Shown: positions 1-6,150 of the stretch, piece after piece | Position numbering within the stretch: position 1 is the first letter of the stretch | How the letters are laid out: each line of letters starts with the position of its first letter | Source of the DNA: Anaerolineae bacterium | GTDB lineage: Bacteria; Chloroflexota; Anaerolineae; B4-G1; SLSP01 | Length of the DNA: 8,900 nt | Direction: 5' to 3' | NCBI GenBank assembly: GCA_016927095.1 | Contig: JAFGNI010000099.1 | Span: 1-8,900 of the forward strand | Translations under genes and position numbers: made by a program | Notes under the pieces: model-generated | What the model was told of the DNA's origin: nothing | What the model saw: the letters and a program-made list of their open reading frames with translations, nothing else | Database searches by the model: none

Positions 1-1
1 A

Positions 2-1027
2 GCGCTGGCCGCGATAGAGGCGCCGCCCACAGCCATCCCAGAGGCCCCGGAGCGTGGTGATACCTACACCGTTCAGGCGGGCGATACGTTGATGGGCATC
101 GCACTGGAGTTCGGTGTCCCGATGGCTGCGATACAGCTGGTGAACGATCTCGGCACCGAGACCACCGTCTGGGTGGATCAGCTTCTCACCCTTCCGCAAG
201 GTGAGAACTGGGCCAACGCCTCACCCTTCTGGGCAGTCTATGAAGTGATGGCGGGTGACACCTTGAGCGAGATCGCTGCACGCTACGACTTGGGGGTGGG
301 CGACCTGTTGACGGCAAATGGTCTGTCCGACGGCGACCTGATTACCGTTGGGCAACCGCTGGTTCTGCCCATCGATGGGCCCGTCGCTGCGGTAGCGGAG
401 GCACCCTCGACGGTTCCCGAAGCCCCCCCACCAGATACCCCGGCGACAGCAACCCCGCCGACGGAGGTGGTGGCTTCGACCGAAGGCGTCCAGGCCGGAC
501 CGGCGGGCGAGCCGGCTGATCTTGGGACGCCGGCGCCGGCCGCTACGGCGACCCCGGTTCCCCCACCTGAGGATGGCCCGGTCGAGCCAGTGTCGCCACC
601 CGACACCGGCGACCCCAACCATCTCGCAGCGCTTGCGGATGAGATCTTCCGCCGGATCAACGATCAGCGGGCGGCGTATGGCCTCCCGCCGTTAGCGTGG
701 GATGACACGCTGGCGCGGGCCGCGCAACTCCATGCCAACGACTGCTACGCCCGGGGCTGGTGCAGCCACACCGGGTCTGACGGCTCGACGTACAGGGAGC
801 GCATCATCCGCGCCGGCTACGATCCTGTGCGTTGGTCGGAATGCTGGGCTTGGTACGCTACACCCGAGATGGCGGTCGCGATGTGGATGGACGAAGTACC
901 GCCCAACGACCCGCACCGGCGTACGATCCTCAGCGACTATCTGGTCGAGGTCGGCGTCGGCGTCGTGCCGGGGAGTAGCCACGGGTACTACTTCATTGCG
1001 GATTTCGGAACCTCGCGAACGCCCTGA
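2..1027 (+). CDS. Secreted LysM-LysM-CAP (SCP/PR1) domain protein, 5'-truncated
   Basis: The frame is open to the left edge, so the N-terminus and any signal peptide lie outside; 341 residues are visible. The TTG/ATG at 89-94 falls inside the first LysM repeat (YTVQAGDTL starts upstream of it) and is not the start. Visible order: LysM 1 at about residues 22-65, LysM 2 at about 78-123 (YEVMAGDTLSEIAARY), a Pro/Ala/Thr-rich low-complexity linker at about 124-207, and a CAP domain at about 208-339. The CAP part keeps the expected His residues (HAND about 244, SHTGSDG about 256, PHRRTIL about 305) and the VGVGV...YYFIADFG ending. The usual GEN is replaced by SEC (Glu about 280). LysM domains are known to bind peptidoglycan N-acetylglucosamine; CAP domains in bacteria are mostly secreted and of unclear biochemistry. 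Inference: an envelope-anchored or secreted protein. It ends with TGA and faces the minus-strand block convergently. Confident in domains, not in function. Confidence 0.93.
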   Translation, partial: ALAAIEAPPTAIPEAPERGDTYTVQAGDTLMGIALEFGVPMAAIQLVNDLGTETTVWVDQLLTLPQGENWANASPFWAVYEVMAGDTLSEIAARYDLGVGDLLTANGLSDGDLITVGQPLVLPIDGPVAAVAEAPSTVPEAPPPDTPATATPPTEVVASTEGVQAGPAGEPADLGTPAPAATATPVPPPEDGPVEPVSPPDTGDPNHLAALADEIFRRINDQRAAYGLPPLAWDDTLARAAQLHANDCYARGWCSHTGSDGSTYRERIIRAGYDPVRWSECWAWYATPEMAVAMWMDEVPPNDPHRRTILSDYLVEVGVGVVPGSSHGYYFIADFGTSRTP

Positions 1028-1052
1028 TAGCGGGCTGCGAAGGCGGACGCCT

Positions 1053-1069
1053 ACGCCTCACCGAGGCGT
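1053..1069. repeat. Short palindrome (7-bp stem, ACC loop)
   Basis: Arms ACGCCTC (1053-1059) and GAGGCGT (1063-1069) are perfectly complementary around the loop ACC. It lies 26 bp past the stop of the LysM-CAP gene. It could act as a weak terminator or be half of a degenerate dispersed palindromic repeat. Its right arm plus flank (GAGGCGTTCCCACC) resembles the left arm plus loop of the next hairpin. Confidence 0.5.
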
Positions 1070-1125
1070 TCCCACCAGCCGCAAACGGTGTCGTTCGGGA
1101 GTATCGAGAGGGTAGGCGAGGGCCG

Positions 1126-1148
1126 GAGACGTTCCACCGGAACGTCTC
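1126..1148. repeat. Palindromic repeat unit (10-bp stem, ACC loop)
   Basis: Arms GAGACGTTCC (1126-1135) and GGAACGTCTC (1139-1148) pair perfectly around ACC. The right side continues TACAAAG, and a similar TCTACAA string recurs about 13 bases later. No poly-T follows on either strand, so it does not look like a classical terminator. A REP-like dispersed palindrome is a reasonable reading, but copy number cannot be judged from one window. Confidence 0.6.
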
Positions 1149-1170
1149 TACAAAGCGTTTCTACAAGGAG

Positions 1171-1202
1171 AAGGGGCTGTCCTTTGAGAAGGACAGCCCC
1201 TT
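1171..1202. terminator. Probable bidirectional transcription terminator between convergent genes
   Basis: A perfect 14-bp stem is formed by 1171-1184 and 1189-1202 (core GGGGCTGTCC / GGACAGCCCC) with a 4-base TGAG loop. It sits 29 bp past the stop of the minus-strand binding-protein gene and about 140 bp past the + strand gene, the position expected for a shared terminator. The T-tracts are weak on both sides (TTGTG on +, TTCTCCTTG on -), so intrinsic efficiency is uncertain, but stem strength and location support the call. Confidence 0.75.
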
Positions 1203-1231
1203 GTGAATTGGCGCGAGCGGCCTAGTCGAAG

Positions 1232-2836
1232 CTACGACGTCGCCTCTCTCCAGGCAGTATACTGCGTCTCGACCTCATCCCTGATGGTGTAGACGCCAGC
1301 AGCCTCCAAGTCCGCGATAAAGGTGTCGAGCACCTCCTCTGGGTCGATGTAGCCGGTCCTCAGACCCCTCATGGTGCCCGTGAGCACAGCGTTCACCGCT
1401 GTCAGCTCAGGCGCCACCGGCTCAGTGCGGAAGCGGAAGCCCAGCGCGATATGGTCAAGCGAATCAAAGGCATACTCGACCAGCAGCCTGTTCTTGTCGG
1501 GATCCTCCTTGTTGGTCACCGCCTGCATCATGATGTTGCCCACAGTCCATGCACCGGGATGGGCGCCGTACCAGCCGCTGTCGAGCAGGTTGACGCGACC
1601 GTCATCCTCGAACTCCCAGTGGGTGCCCTCGACGCCAAACAGCTGCATGTTCACCAACTTGGAGTCGCTGTGCATGAGGTTGATGTACTTCATCGCCTGA
1701 ACCGCGTAATCGGACAGGGTGGGGATGGCAAGCATCGAGCCGCCGGCGTGCGTGGTGATGTTGACCTTTGCCTGGCCGTAGATCTCGCCGACCCGGAGGT
1801 CAGCATTGCCCGAGCTGTTGATCATCTCCTGGGCCTTGATGTTGTTGCCCTTGAGCGGCATTGGGTAGAGGAAGAACTGGCCCGCGTTGAAGGGCTGGTT
1901 TGGATCGTAGGTGTCCAGACCGGCATCGGGATGGATCCACTCGTTCTCGTAGAACTCACGCATGTGGGCGTAGAGAGACTGCTCCTCGTCGGTCTCCGGG
2001 AGAACGTAGATGGTCTCGTCCCAGACGCCATTGGCATCGGGGGTGATGTACATGTTGATCAGATCCCCCGAGACGCCGCTGGCAACGTCCTGCGGCCAGG
2101 GTTTGAAGCCATCCCGACCGCTCGTGATGTAGGGATACTCATCCGGGCGGGCCGCCTTGGCCTTCTCGAGCCACGGCTTCAAGTCGTCATAGTTCTTGAT
2201 GGCGGCGGCATCGGCCTCGGTCATCCCGATCTCTTCGGCCAAGTCGATGTTGTAGAGGAAGCCCTCCGGAACGGTCAGTTCCTTGTTGGTGGGCACCGCG
2301 TAGTTGACGCCGTCGATCTGCGTGCCGGGGACGAACGCGGGGGCCAGCCCGGCCAGGATGCCCTGCCCGTATTCCTCGAACAGGTTGCCGAACTCGCCGT
2401 CGTCGTCGTTCAGTGCGCGGAAGAGACCCTCGGACGCCAGCTGCATGTAGTAGTACCAGTCAGCCGTGAAGAAGATGTCGATCTTCTCACCGGCTTGCAG
2501 GCCGGTTACCGCCTTGGTTGCCCAATCTCCCCAGGGGATGAGGTGGAAGCTCACATTGGCACCGATGAGGGGCTCAATGTACTCGTTGATCGCGGCCTCC
2601 ACCAGCGGGCGCTGATCGGTGTCCTGGTTAGCGACCCAGAAGTAATCGAGCACTGCGGTTTCGGCTGGCGCTTCAGGGACCTCCACAGGCGCCTCTTCGA
2701 CTTCCTCACCTTCCTCCACTTTTGGTGCTTCTGGTGTGGCCTCCGGTGCGGGCTGTGAACAGGCTGCGAGGACCCCCGCGAGCGTCGTCGTGCCGGCAAG
2801 CCGCAAGAACTCACGGCGTGATAGTTTCCTAGACAT
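1232..2836 (-). CDS. Carbohydrate-type ABC transporter solute-binding lipoprotein (LplA/YtcQ-like, DUF3502-type C-terminus)
   Basis: Extracytoplasmic receptor that would capture a sugar or oligosaccharide and deliver it to the two permeases encoded just upstream. The start at 2836 gives 534 residues and a Tat-like signal peptide: SRREFLR with twin Arg at residues 7-8, a hydrophobic stretch, and lipobox LAAC with Cys26 as the probable lipid-modified residue. Residues about 27-63 are an acidic Pro/Glu-rich tether. The body is a family 1 binding-protein fold, and the C-terminal segment (GLRTGYIDPEEVLDTFIADL, then EAAGVYTIRDE) resembles the DUF3502 region of LplA-type proteins. AGGAG lies 5 nt before this ATG. 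An in-frame ATG at 2854 also has AGGTGA 7 nt upstream and would add six residues; a TTG at 2878 is unlikely. It is the last gene of the block, about 160 bp after the LplC-type permease, with a hairpin terminator just after its TAG. Substrate cannot be read from sequence; the LplA relationship refers to the B. subtilis lipoprotein, not lipoate ligase. Confidence 0.93.
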   Translation of the reverse strand: MSRKLSRREFLRLAGTTTLAGVLAACSQPAPEATPEAPKVEEGEEVEEAPVEVPEAPAETAVLDYFWVANQDTDQRPLVEAAINEYIEPLIGANVSFHLIPWGDWATKAVTGLQAGEKIDIFFTADWYYYMQLASEGLFRALNDDDGEFGNLFEEYGQGILAGLAPAFVPGTQIDGVNYAVPTNKELTVPEGFLYNIDLAEEIGMTEADAAAIKNYDDLKPWLEKAKAARPDEYPYITSGRDGFKPWPQDVASGVSGDLINMYITPDANGVWDETIYVLPETDEEQSLYAHMREFYENEWIHPDAGLDTYDPNQPFNAGQFFLYPMPLKGNNIKAQEMINSSGNADLRVGEIYGQAKVNITTHAGGSMLAIPTLSDYAVQAMKYINLMHSDSKLVNMQLFGVEGTHWEFEDDGRVNLLDSGWYGAHPGAWTVGNIMMQAVTNKEDPDKNRLLVEYAFDSLDHIALGFRFRTEPVAPELTAVNAVLTGTMRGLRTGYIDPEEVLDTFIADLEAAGVYTIRDEVETQYTAWREATS

Positions 2837-2998
2837 CGTATCTCCTCTCTTCATTGAGTTGTCACCTGACGTCTTCAATACAGCTGACCATCTCCGTAAC
2901 CTACTGCCATTTGGTTGTGTGCGTTGCCTCCTTTCTCGCTCGAATAGACACGACCCTTGTCATCCCCGGAAGGGGGGCTGTGGCCGACGGTGAGAAGC
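2837..2998 (-). other. Leader region between LplC-type permease and binding-protein gene
   Basis: This 162-bp non-coding stretch is much longer than the other gaps in the block, which run from 1 to 93 bp. It contains an AAAGGAGG Shine-Dalgarno-like string (minus strand, 2927-2934) with no start codon at normal spacing; the next ATG is 16 nt away and opens an 11-codon frame (MAVGYGDGQLY). Only a very short C/G hairpin (CCCC-TTCC-GGGG) is seen. No confident -35/-10 promoter was recognised. The length is compatible with a separate promoter or RNA processing that raises binding-protein expression, which is inference. Confidence 0.4.
2842..2846 (-). promoter_or_regulatory. Ribosome binding site of the binding-protein gene
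   Basis: AGGAG on the minus strand, 5 nt before the ATG at 2836, within a GA-rich run. It supports the start that places SRREFLR close to the N-terminus, as is usual for Tat signals. The competing AGGTGA at 2862-2867 serves the alternative ATG at 2854. Confidence 0.65.
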
Positions 2999-3952
2999 TC
3001 ACCCCTTGATCGCGCCCATGGTCAAGCCGCGGATGAAGTACCGCTGGAAGAAGGGATAGGCGAAGATGATGGGGCCCACGGTGACCACGGCCATCGCCAT
3101 ACGGAACGTCTGCGAGGGGAGCTCGGAGACGTTGACCAACCCTGCCATCTTATCCGCGTTCTCAAGCAGGAATCGGATGCTGGTCAATGTGGTATAGATG
3201 GTGTACTGCAGGCTGTAGTACTTTGCCTCGTCCACGAGGAGCAAGGAGTTGAAGAAGTTGTTCCAGATGCCGATCGCGCTGAACAGGGCAACGGTCGCCA
3301 GACCTGGAATCGCCAAGGGCATGACGACCTGGAAGAGCGTGCGCCACTCGCTGGCGCCGTCGATACGCGCCGACTCGATGATCTCGCTGGGCACATTCGT
3401 CTGGTAGAAGGTGCGCATCACGATAACCCAGAATGGGCTGAAAGCCGAGGGAAGGAAGAGGGCCCACAGGCTGTTATGGATCCTGAGTATCTGCCGCGTC
3501 ACCATGTAGTAGGCAACAAGTCCGCCGCCGAACAGCATGGTGAAGAACGCGTAGAAGGTGAAGAAGGTCTTGAACTTGAAGTTGGGTCTCGAAAGCGGGT
3601 ACGCGTACAGCCCGACCATCAGCACGGAAAGGGCTGTGCCCGCCACCGTCGAAATGAACGTGTTCCTGTAGGCGGTGAGGACGATCGACCCCTCTCTGAA
3701 GAGGTAGCTGTAGGCCACCGTCGCAAATTCCTCCGGCCACAGGCGGTAGCCATTGGCCTGCAAGGCGGCCTCCGATGTGACCGATGAGATCAGGATCACG
3801 TAGATGGGGAAGAGAGTCAGAATACAGCCAACAATCATCAGGATATTCAGTAGCGTGTTGACGGGTGGCGAGAGGGCCAGCACGTCCCTTCTCTTCTTCC
3901 TGGAGAAGAACTGCGTCAGCTGCGTCGCGTCGGGTTTTATAGTCTGTGCCAT
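2999..3952 (-). CDS. lplC: Carbohydrate ABC transporter permease, LplC/YtcP type (CUT1, MalG-like)
   Basis: Inner-membrane permease that pairs with the LplB-type protein encoded just upstream to form the translocation pore. With this start it has 317 residues, normal for the family. Hydrophobic segments lie at about 31-56, 95-120, 130-150, 162-181, 211-233 and 284-299. The cytoplasmic EAA coupling loop is at about 188-213 (EIIESARIDGASEWRTLFQ, then a MPLAIPG run), and the ending YPFFQRYFIRGLTMGAIKG is typical of the YtcP/LplC branch. AAGGGG (3962-3967) is 9 nt from the ATG at 3952 but only 3 nt from an alternative ATG at 3958, so 3952 was chosen; the difference is two residues. The gene follows the LplB-type gene by roughly 22-28 bp, implying cotranscription. 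Family assignment is firm; substrate is unknown. Confidence 0.95.
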   Translation of the reverse strand: MAQTIKPDATQLTQFFSRKKRRDVLALSPPVNTLLNILMIVGCILTLFPIYVILISSVTSEAALQANGYRLWPEEFATVAYSYLFREGSIVLTAYRNTFISTVAGTALSVLMVGLYAYPLSRPNFKFKTFFTFYAFFTMLFGGGLVAYYMVTRQILRIHNSLWALFLPSAFSPFWVIVMRTFYQTNVPSEIIESARIDGASEWRTLFQVVMPLAIPGLATVALFSAIGIWNNFFNSLLLVDEAKYYSLQYTIYTTLTSIRFLLENADKMAGLVNVSELPSQTFRMAMAVVTVGPIIFAYPFFQRYFIRGLTMGAIKG

Positions 3953-3980
3953 CGTCATATGCCCCTTTTGGTGCTGGTCT

Positions 3981-4982
3981 CTAGAACAGCGCCAGTTCTG
4001 GTCTCGTCTTCCGCACGACGTAGTTGGTGACGAGAATCAGGATGAAGCCGACAATCGACTGCACGAATGCAGCGGCGGCAGGATAACCCAGCGGCAGGTT
4101 GCTTCTGAGCATGCTGTAGACAAAGACGTCCAGCGTGTAGGTGACATCCTTAACCAGGGCAGCGCCGCTCGGCAGGGTGTAGAACATGTCGAAATCTGAG
4201 CCGAAGATACGGCCTACCGCCAGGATCTGCAGCAGCACGATGACCGGCACCAGATGGGGCAAGGTGATGTGGGTGAATTGCTTCCACTTCCCGGCGCCGT
4301 CGATCGCCGCAGCTTCGTAGAGCTCGCGGTCGATGCCGGTGATGGTGGCCAAGTAGATGATCGATCCGTTGCCCGTGTACTTCCAGATATTGGCGATGAG
4401 GAAGATGAAGGGCCAGTAGATCGGCTCCTTATAGATCTCGACCTTTCCGAGTCCGAGCGTGGTGAACGTGCTGTTGATGATGCCATTAGCGCTGCCCAAG
4501 GCGTAGACGACATAGGCCACCACAATCCAGGAGACGAAATAGGGCAGGAAGAAGATGGAGTGATAGACCTTGGCCCAGAACCGGTTCGTCAGCTCGAAAA
4601 TGATGACGGCCAACGCCACAGAAAGCACCAAGCCTACGACCATGAAGAGCAGGTTGTACAGGACCGTGTTGCGGACATAGGTCAGTGTCTGGTTGAGGTT
4701 CGTGGGCAGGGTCAGGTATTTGAAGTTGTCCAGGCCTACCCATGGGCTGTGGATGAGGCTGTAAATGAACGTATTCTGGATGAAGGCATCGGCGGGAGGC
4801 TTGCTGACCCTATAGGTCTTGAAGGCCATGATGATGCCGGGCATAGGAAGGTACGAGAACAGCAACAACCATATAGCACCGGGCAACACCATGAGGAGAT
4901 AGGACAGGTTGGTGTAGACCTTGTTCCTGTTCCATCTAGGCTTTTTTTGTGGTATCGGCGTTGCCAAGGATTGAGCTCCCAT
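3981..4982 (-). CDS. lplB: Carbohydrate ABC transporter permease, LplB/YteP type (CUT1, MalF-like)
   Basis: First membrane subunit of the sugar-type importer; partner of the LplC-type permease. It has 333 residues. A basic N-terminus (QKKPRWNRNK, about 12-21) precedes the first membrane segment at about 28-53, which contains the family-typical LPGAIWLLLFSYLPMPG. Further segments lie at about 108-129, 141-162, 189-200, 243-260 and 306-323. The EAA loop is at about 219-244 (ELYEAAAIDGAGKWKQFTHI, then LPHL). The start was set at the ATG at 4982 because GAGGT sits 5 nt upstream. A longer frame beginning with GTG at 5021 has no Shine-Dalgarno sequence and adds only 13 non-conserved residues. The gene lies 93 bp past oppF on the same strand. 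B. subtilis relatives take up complex oligosaccharides using the shared ATPase MsmX; the substrate here is unknown. Confidence 0.95.
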   Translation of the reverse strand: MGAQSLATPIPQKKPRWNRNKVYTNLSYLLMVLPGAIWLLLFSYLPMPGIIMAFKTYRVSKPPADAFIQNTFIYSLIHSPWVGLDNFKYLTLPTNLNQTLTYVRNTVLYNLLFMVVGLVLSVALAVIIFELTNRFWAKVYHSIFFLPYFVSWIVVAYVVYALGSANGIINSTFTTLGLGKVEIYKEPIYWPFIFLIANIWKYTGNGSIIYLATITGIDRELYEAAAIDGAGKWKQFTHITLPHLVPVIVLLQILAVGRIFGSDFDMFYTLPSGAALVKDVTYTLDVFVYSMLRSNLPLGYPAAAAFVQSIVGFILILVTNYVVRKTRPELALF

Positions 4983-5075
4983 GTGTAACCTCGCTTCCTG
5001 TGATCTGATTCCGTCCGACACGTGTTCTGCACCAATCGCCAGACCGCGGCTGTCCGTCCGATTGCCGGGCGAGGC
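4983..5075 (-). other. Junction between the Opp and Lpl cassettes
   Basis: A 93-bp gap between the oppF stop and the lplB start. It holds an inverted repeat CAATCG (5033-5038) / CGATTG (5059-5064) enclosing 20 bp, and an 8-bp palindrome ACACGTGT (5018-5025) about 36 bp before the lplB ATG. There is no poly-T tract typical of an intrinsic terminator and no convincing -35/-10 pair. It may be a weak transcript boundary or operator, or simply a spacer inside one long transcript. Confidence 0.35.
4988..4992 (-). promoter_or_regulatory. Ribosome binding site deciding the lplB start
   Basis: GAGGT on the minus strand, 5 nt before the ATG at 4982. No comparable site precedes the upstream in-frame GTG at 5021. 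Confidence 0.6.
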
Positions 5076-6149
5076 CTAGGCCATGCGGACGCCCCTGAGG
5101 CTGAGCGCGTCTGCGAAGTGGCAGGCGGCGAAGTGGTTGTCACCAAGATCCCTCAGGGGCGGCTCCTCCTGCGCGCAGATTGGCTTGGCGTATTGGCAGC
5201 GCGGATGGAAGTAGCAGCCACTAGGGGGATTCGACGGGTCGGCCACCTCCCCCTCGAGGTGGATGCGCACCCCGGCATCGCGGGCTCGGGGGTTGGAGAC
5301 CGGGACTGCCGACATCAAGGCCTCGGTGTATGGGTGCTTCGGGTTGACATAGACGTCCATCCCGGTAGCGACCTCGACGACCTTGCCCACATACATCACG
5401 ACCACGCGGTCACAGATGTGCCGGATGACGCTCAGGTCGTGGGAGATGAAGAGGTAGGTGAGGTCGAAGTCCTCCTGGAGTTCCTCCATCAGGTTCAGGA
5501 TCTGCGCTCGGATTGAGACGTCTAGTGCCGATACTGCCTCGTCAGCAACGATCAGCCGGGGATTTGTGACAAGCGAGCGTGCGATCCCGATCCGCTGCCG
5601 CTCACCGCCGCTGAAGGCGTGCGGATAGCGCTTAATGTATTCGGGGCGCAATCCGACACGCTGCAGCAGGTACTCCACCCGATCTTCCATTTCACTACGG
5701 CTGGCCAGGTGGTTGACCTTCAGCGCCTCGCTGATCACCTCGAAGAGCGTCATCCGAGGGTTCAAGGCGGAGTAGGGATCCTGGAAGATCATGCGGATAT
5801 CCTTGCGATAGGGTCGCACCTCCTTGTTGTCTAGGACAGCAAGGTCAATGACGTTGCCATTCACTTCCTGGTAGAGGAGCTCGCCGGCGGTTGGTTCGTA
5901 GGCCCTGACGATGCAGCGTCCCGCCGTTGTCTTGCCGCATCCGCTCTCGCCCACAAGGCCCAGGGTCTCACCTTTCCGTATGAAAAAGCTCACGTCGTCG
6001 ACCGCTTTGGTGTAGCCGACCACGCGAGAGAAGAGTCCCTGCGTGATCGGGAAGTACATCTTGAGGTTCTTCACCTCCAATAGATGATCGGGATCGAGCA
6101 TCGTCCTGGCTGTCCCCAAGGTCTCTGGTTTGGTTCTCTGGGTAAGCAT
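5076..6149 (-). CDS. oppF: Oligopeptide ABC transporter ATP-binding protein OppF/DppF family
   Basis: Cytoplasmic ATPase that, with OppD, powers the peptide-type importer through the OppB/OppC-type permeases. With the start at 6149 it has 357 residues. Seen: Walker A GESGCGKT at about 67-74, Q-loop Gln 123 ([13 protein letters not shown]), signature FSGGERQR at about 179-186, Walker B LIVADEA with catalytic Glu about 204, and H-loop His about 237 (FISHDLSV). Ala replaces the usual Pro after DE, a variant I know from this family. The C-terminal region has [10 protein letters not shown] and a four-cysteine array C-x5-C-x6-C-x17-C (residues 312, 318, 325, 343). The ATG at 6149 lies 1 nt after the oppD TGA and has GGGGAG 8 nt upstream, so translation is probably coupled; longer in-frame starts inside oppD were rejected. 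Opp versus Dpp specificity is not resolvable. Confidence 0.95.
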   Translation of the reverse strand: MLTQRTKPETLGTARTMLDPDHLLEVKNLKMYFPITQGLFSRVVGYTKAVDDVSFFIRKGETLGLVGESGCGKTTAGRCIVRAYEPTAGELLYQEVNGNVIDLAVLDNKEVRPYRKDIRMIFQDPYSALNPRMTLFEVISEALKVNHLASRSEMEDRVEYLLQRVGLRPEYIKRYPHAFSGGERQRIGIARSLVTNPRLIVADEAVSALDVSIRAQILNLMEELQEDFDLTYLFISHDLSVIRHICDRVVVMYVGKVVEVATGMDVYVNPKHPYTEALMSAVPVSNPRARDAGVRIHLEGEVADPSNPPSGCYFHPRCQYAKPICAQEEPPLRDLGDNHFAACHFADALSLRGVRMA

Positions 6150-6150
6150 T

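Noticed and set aside
89..94. TTG/ATG as the start of the LysM-CAP gene
   Set aside because: The frame is open upstream and encodes the first part of a LysM repeat (YTVQAGDTL), so the true start lies outside the window.
1451..2758. A 435-codon open frame on the + strand opposite the binding-protein gene
   Set aside because: It is antisense to a clearly conserved protein, is rich in Val/Gly/Asp/His from reverse-complemented codons, shows no domain, and follows from high third-position GC.
2964..2980. CCCC/GGGG mini-hairpin after lplC as a terminator
   Set aside because: The stem is only about 4 bp with no following T-run, too weak to call.
2957..3787. A 276-codon + strand open frame opposite the LplC-type permease
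   Set aside because: Composition is typical of a shadow frame (many Glu/Gly/Arg/His, no hydrophobic or conserved motif), while the minus strand encodes an unmistakable permease.
4254..4988. A 244-codon + strand open frame opposite the LplB-type permease
   Set aside because: It is an antisense shadow of the permease; no recognisable domain and no independent ribosome binding site noticed.
5022..5516. A + strand open frame opposite oppF, with similar ones opposite oppD at 6400-6636
   Set aside because: Reverse complements of ABC ATPase genes commonly yield such Asp/Val/His-rich frames; OppF and OppD have complete motifs on the minus strand.
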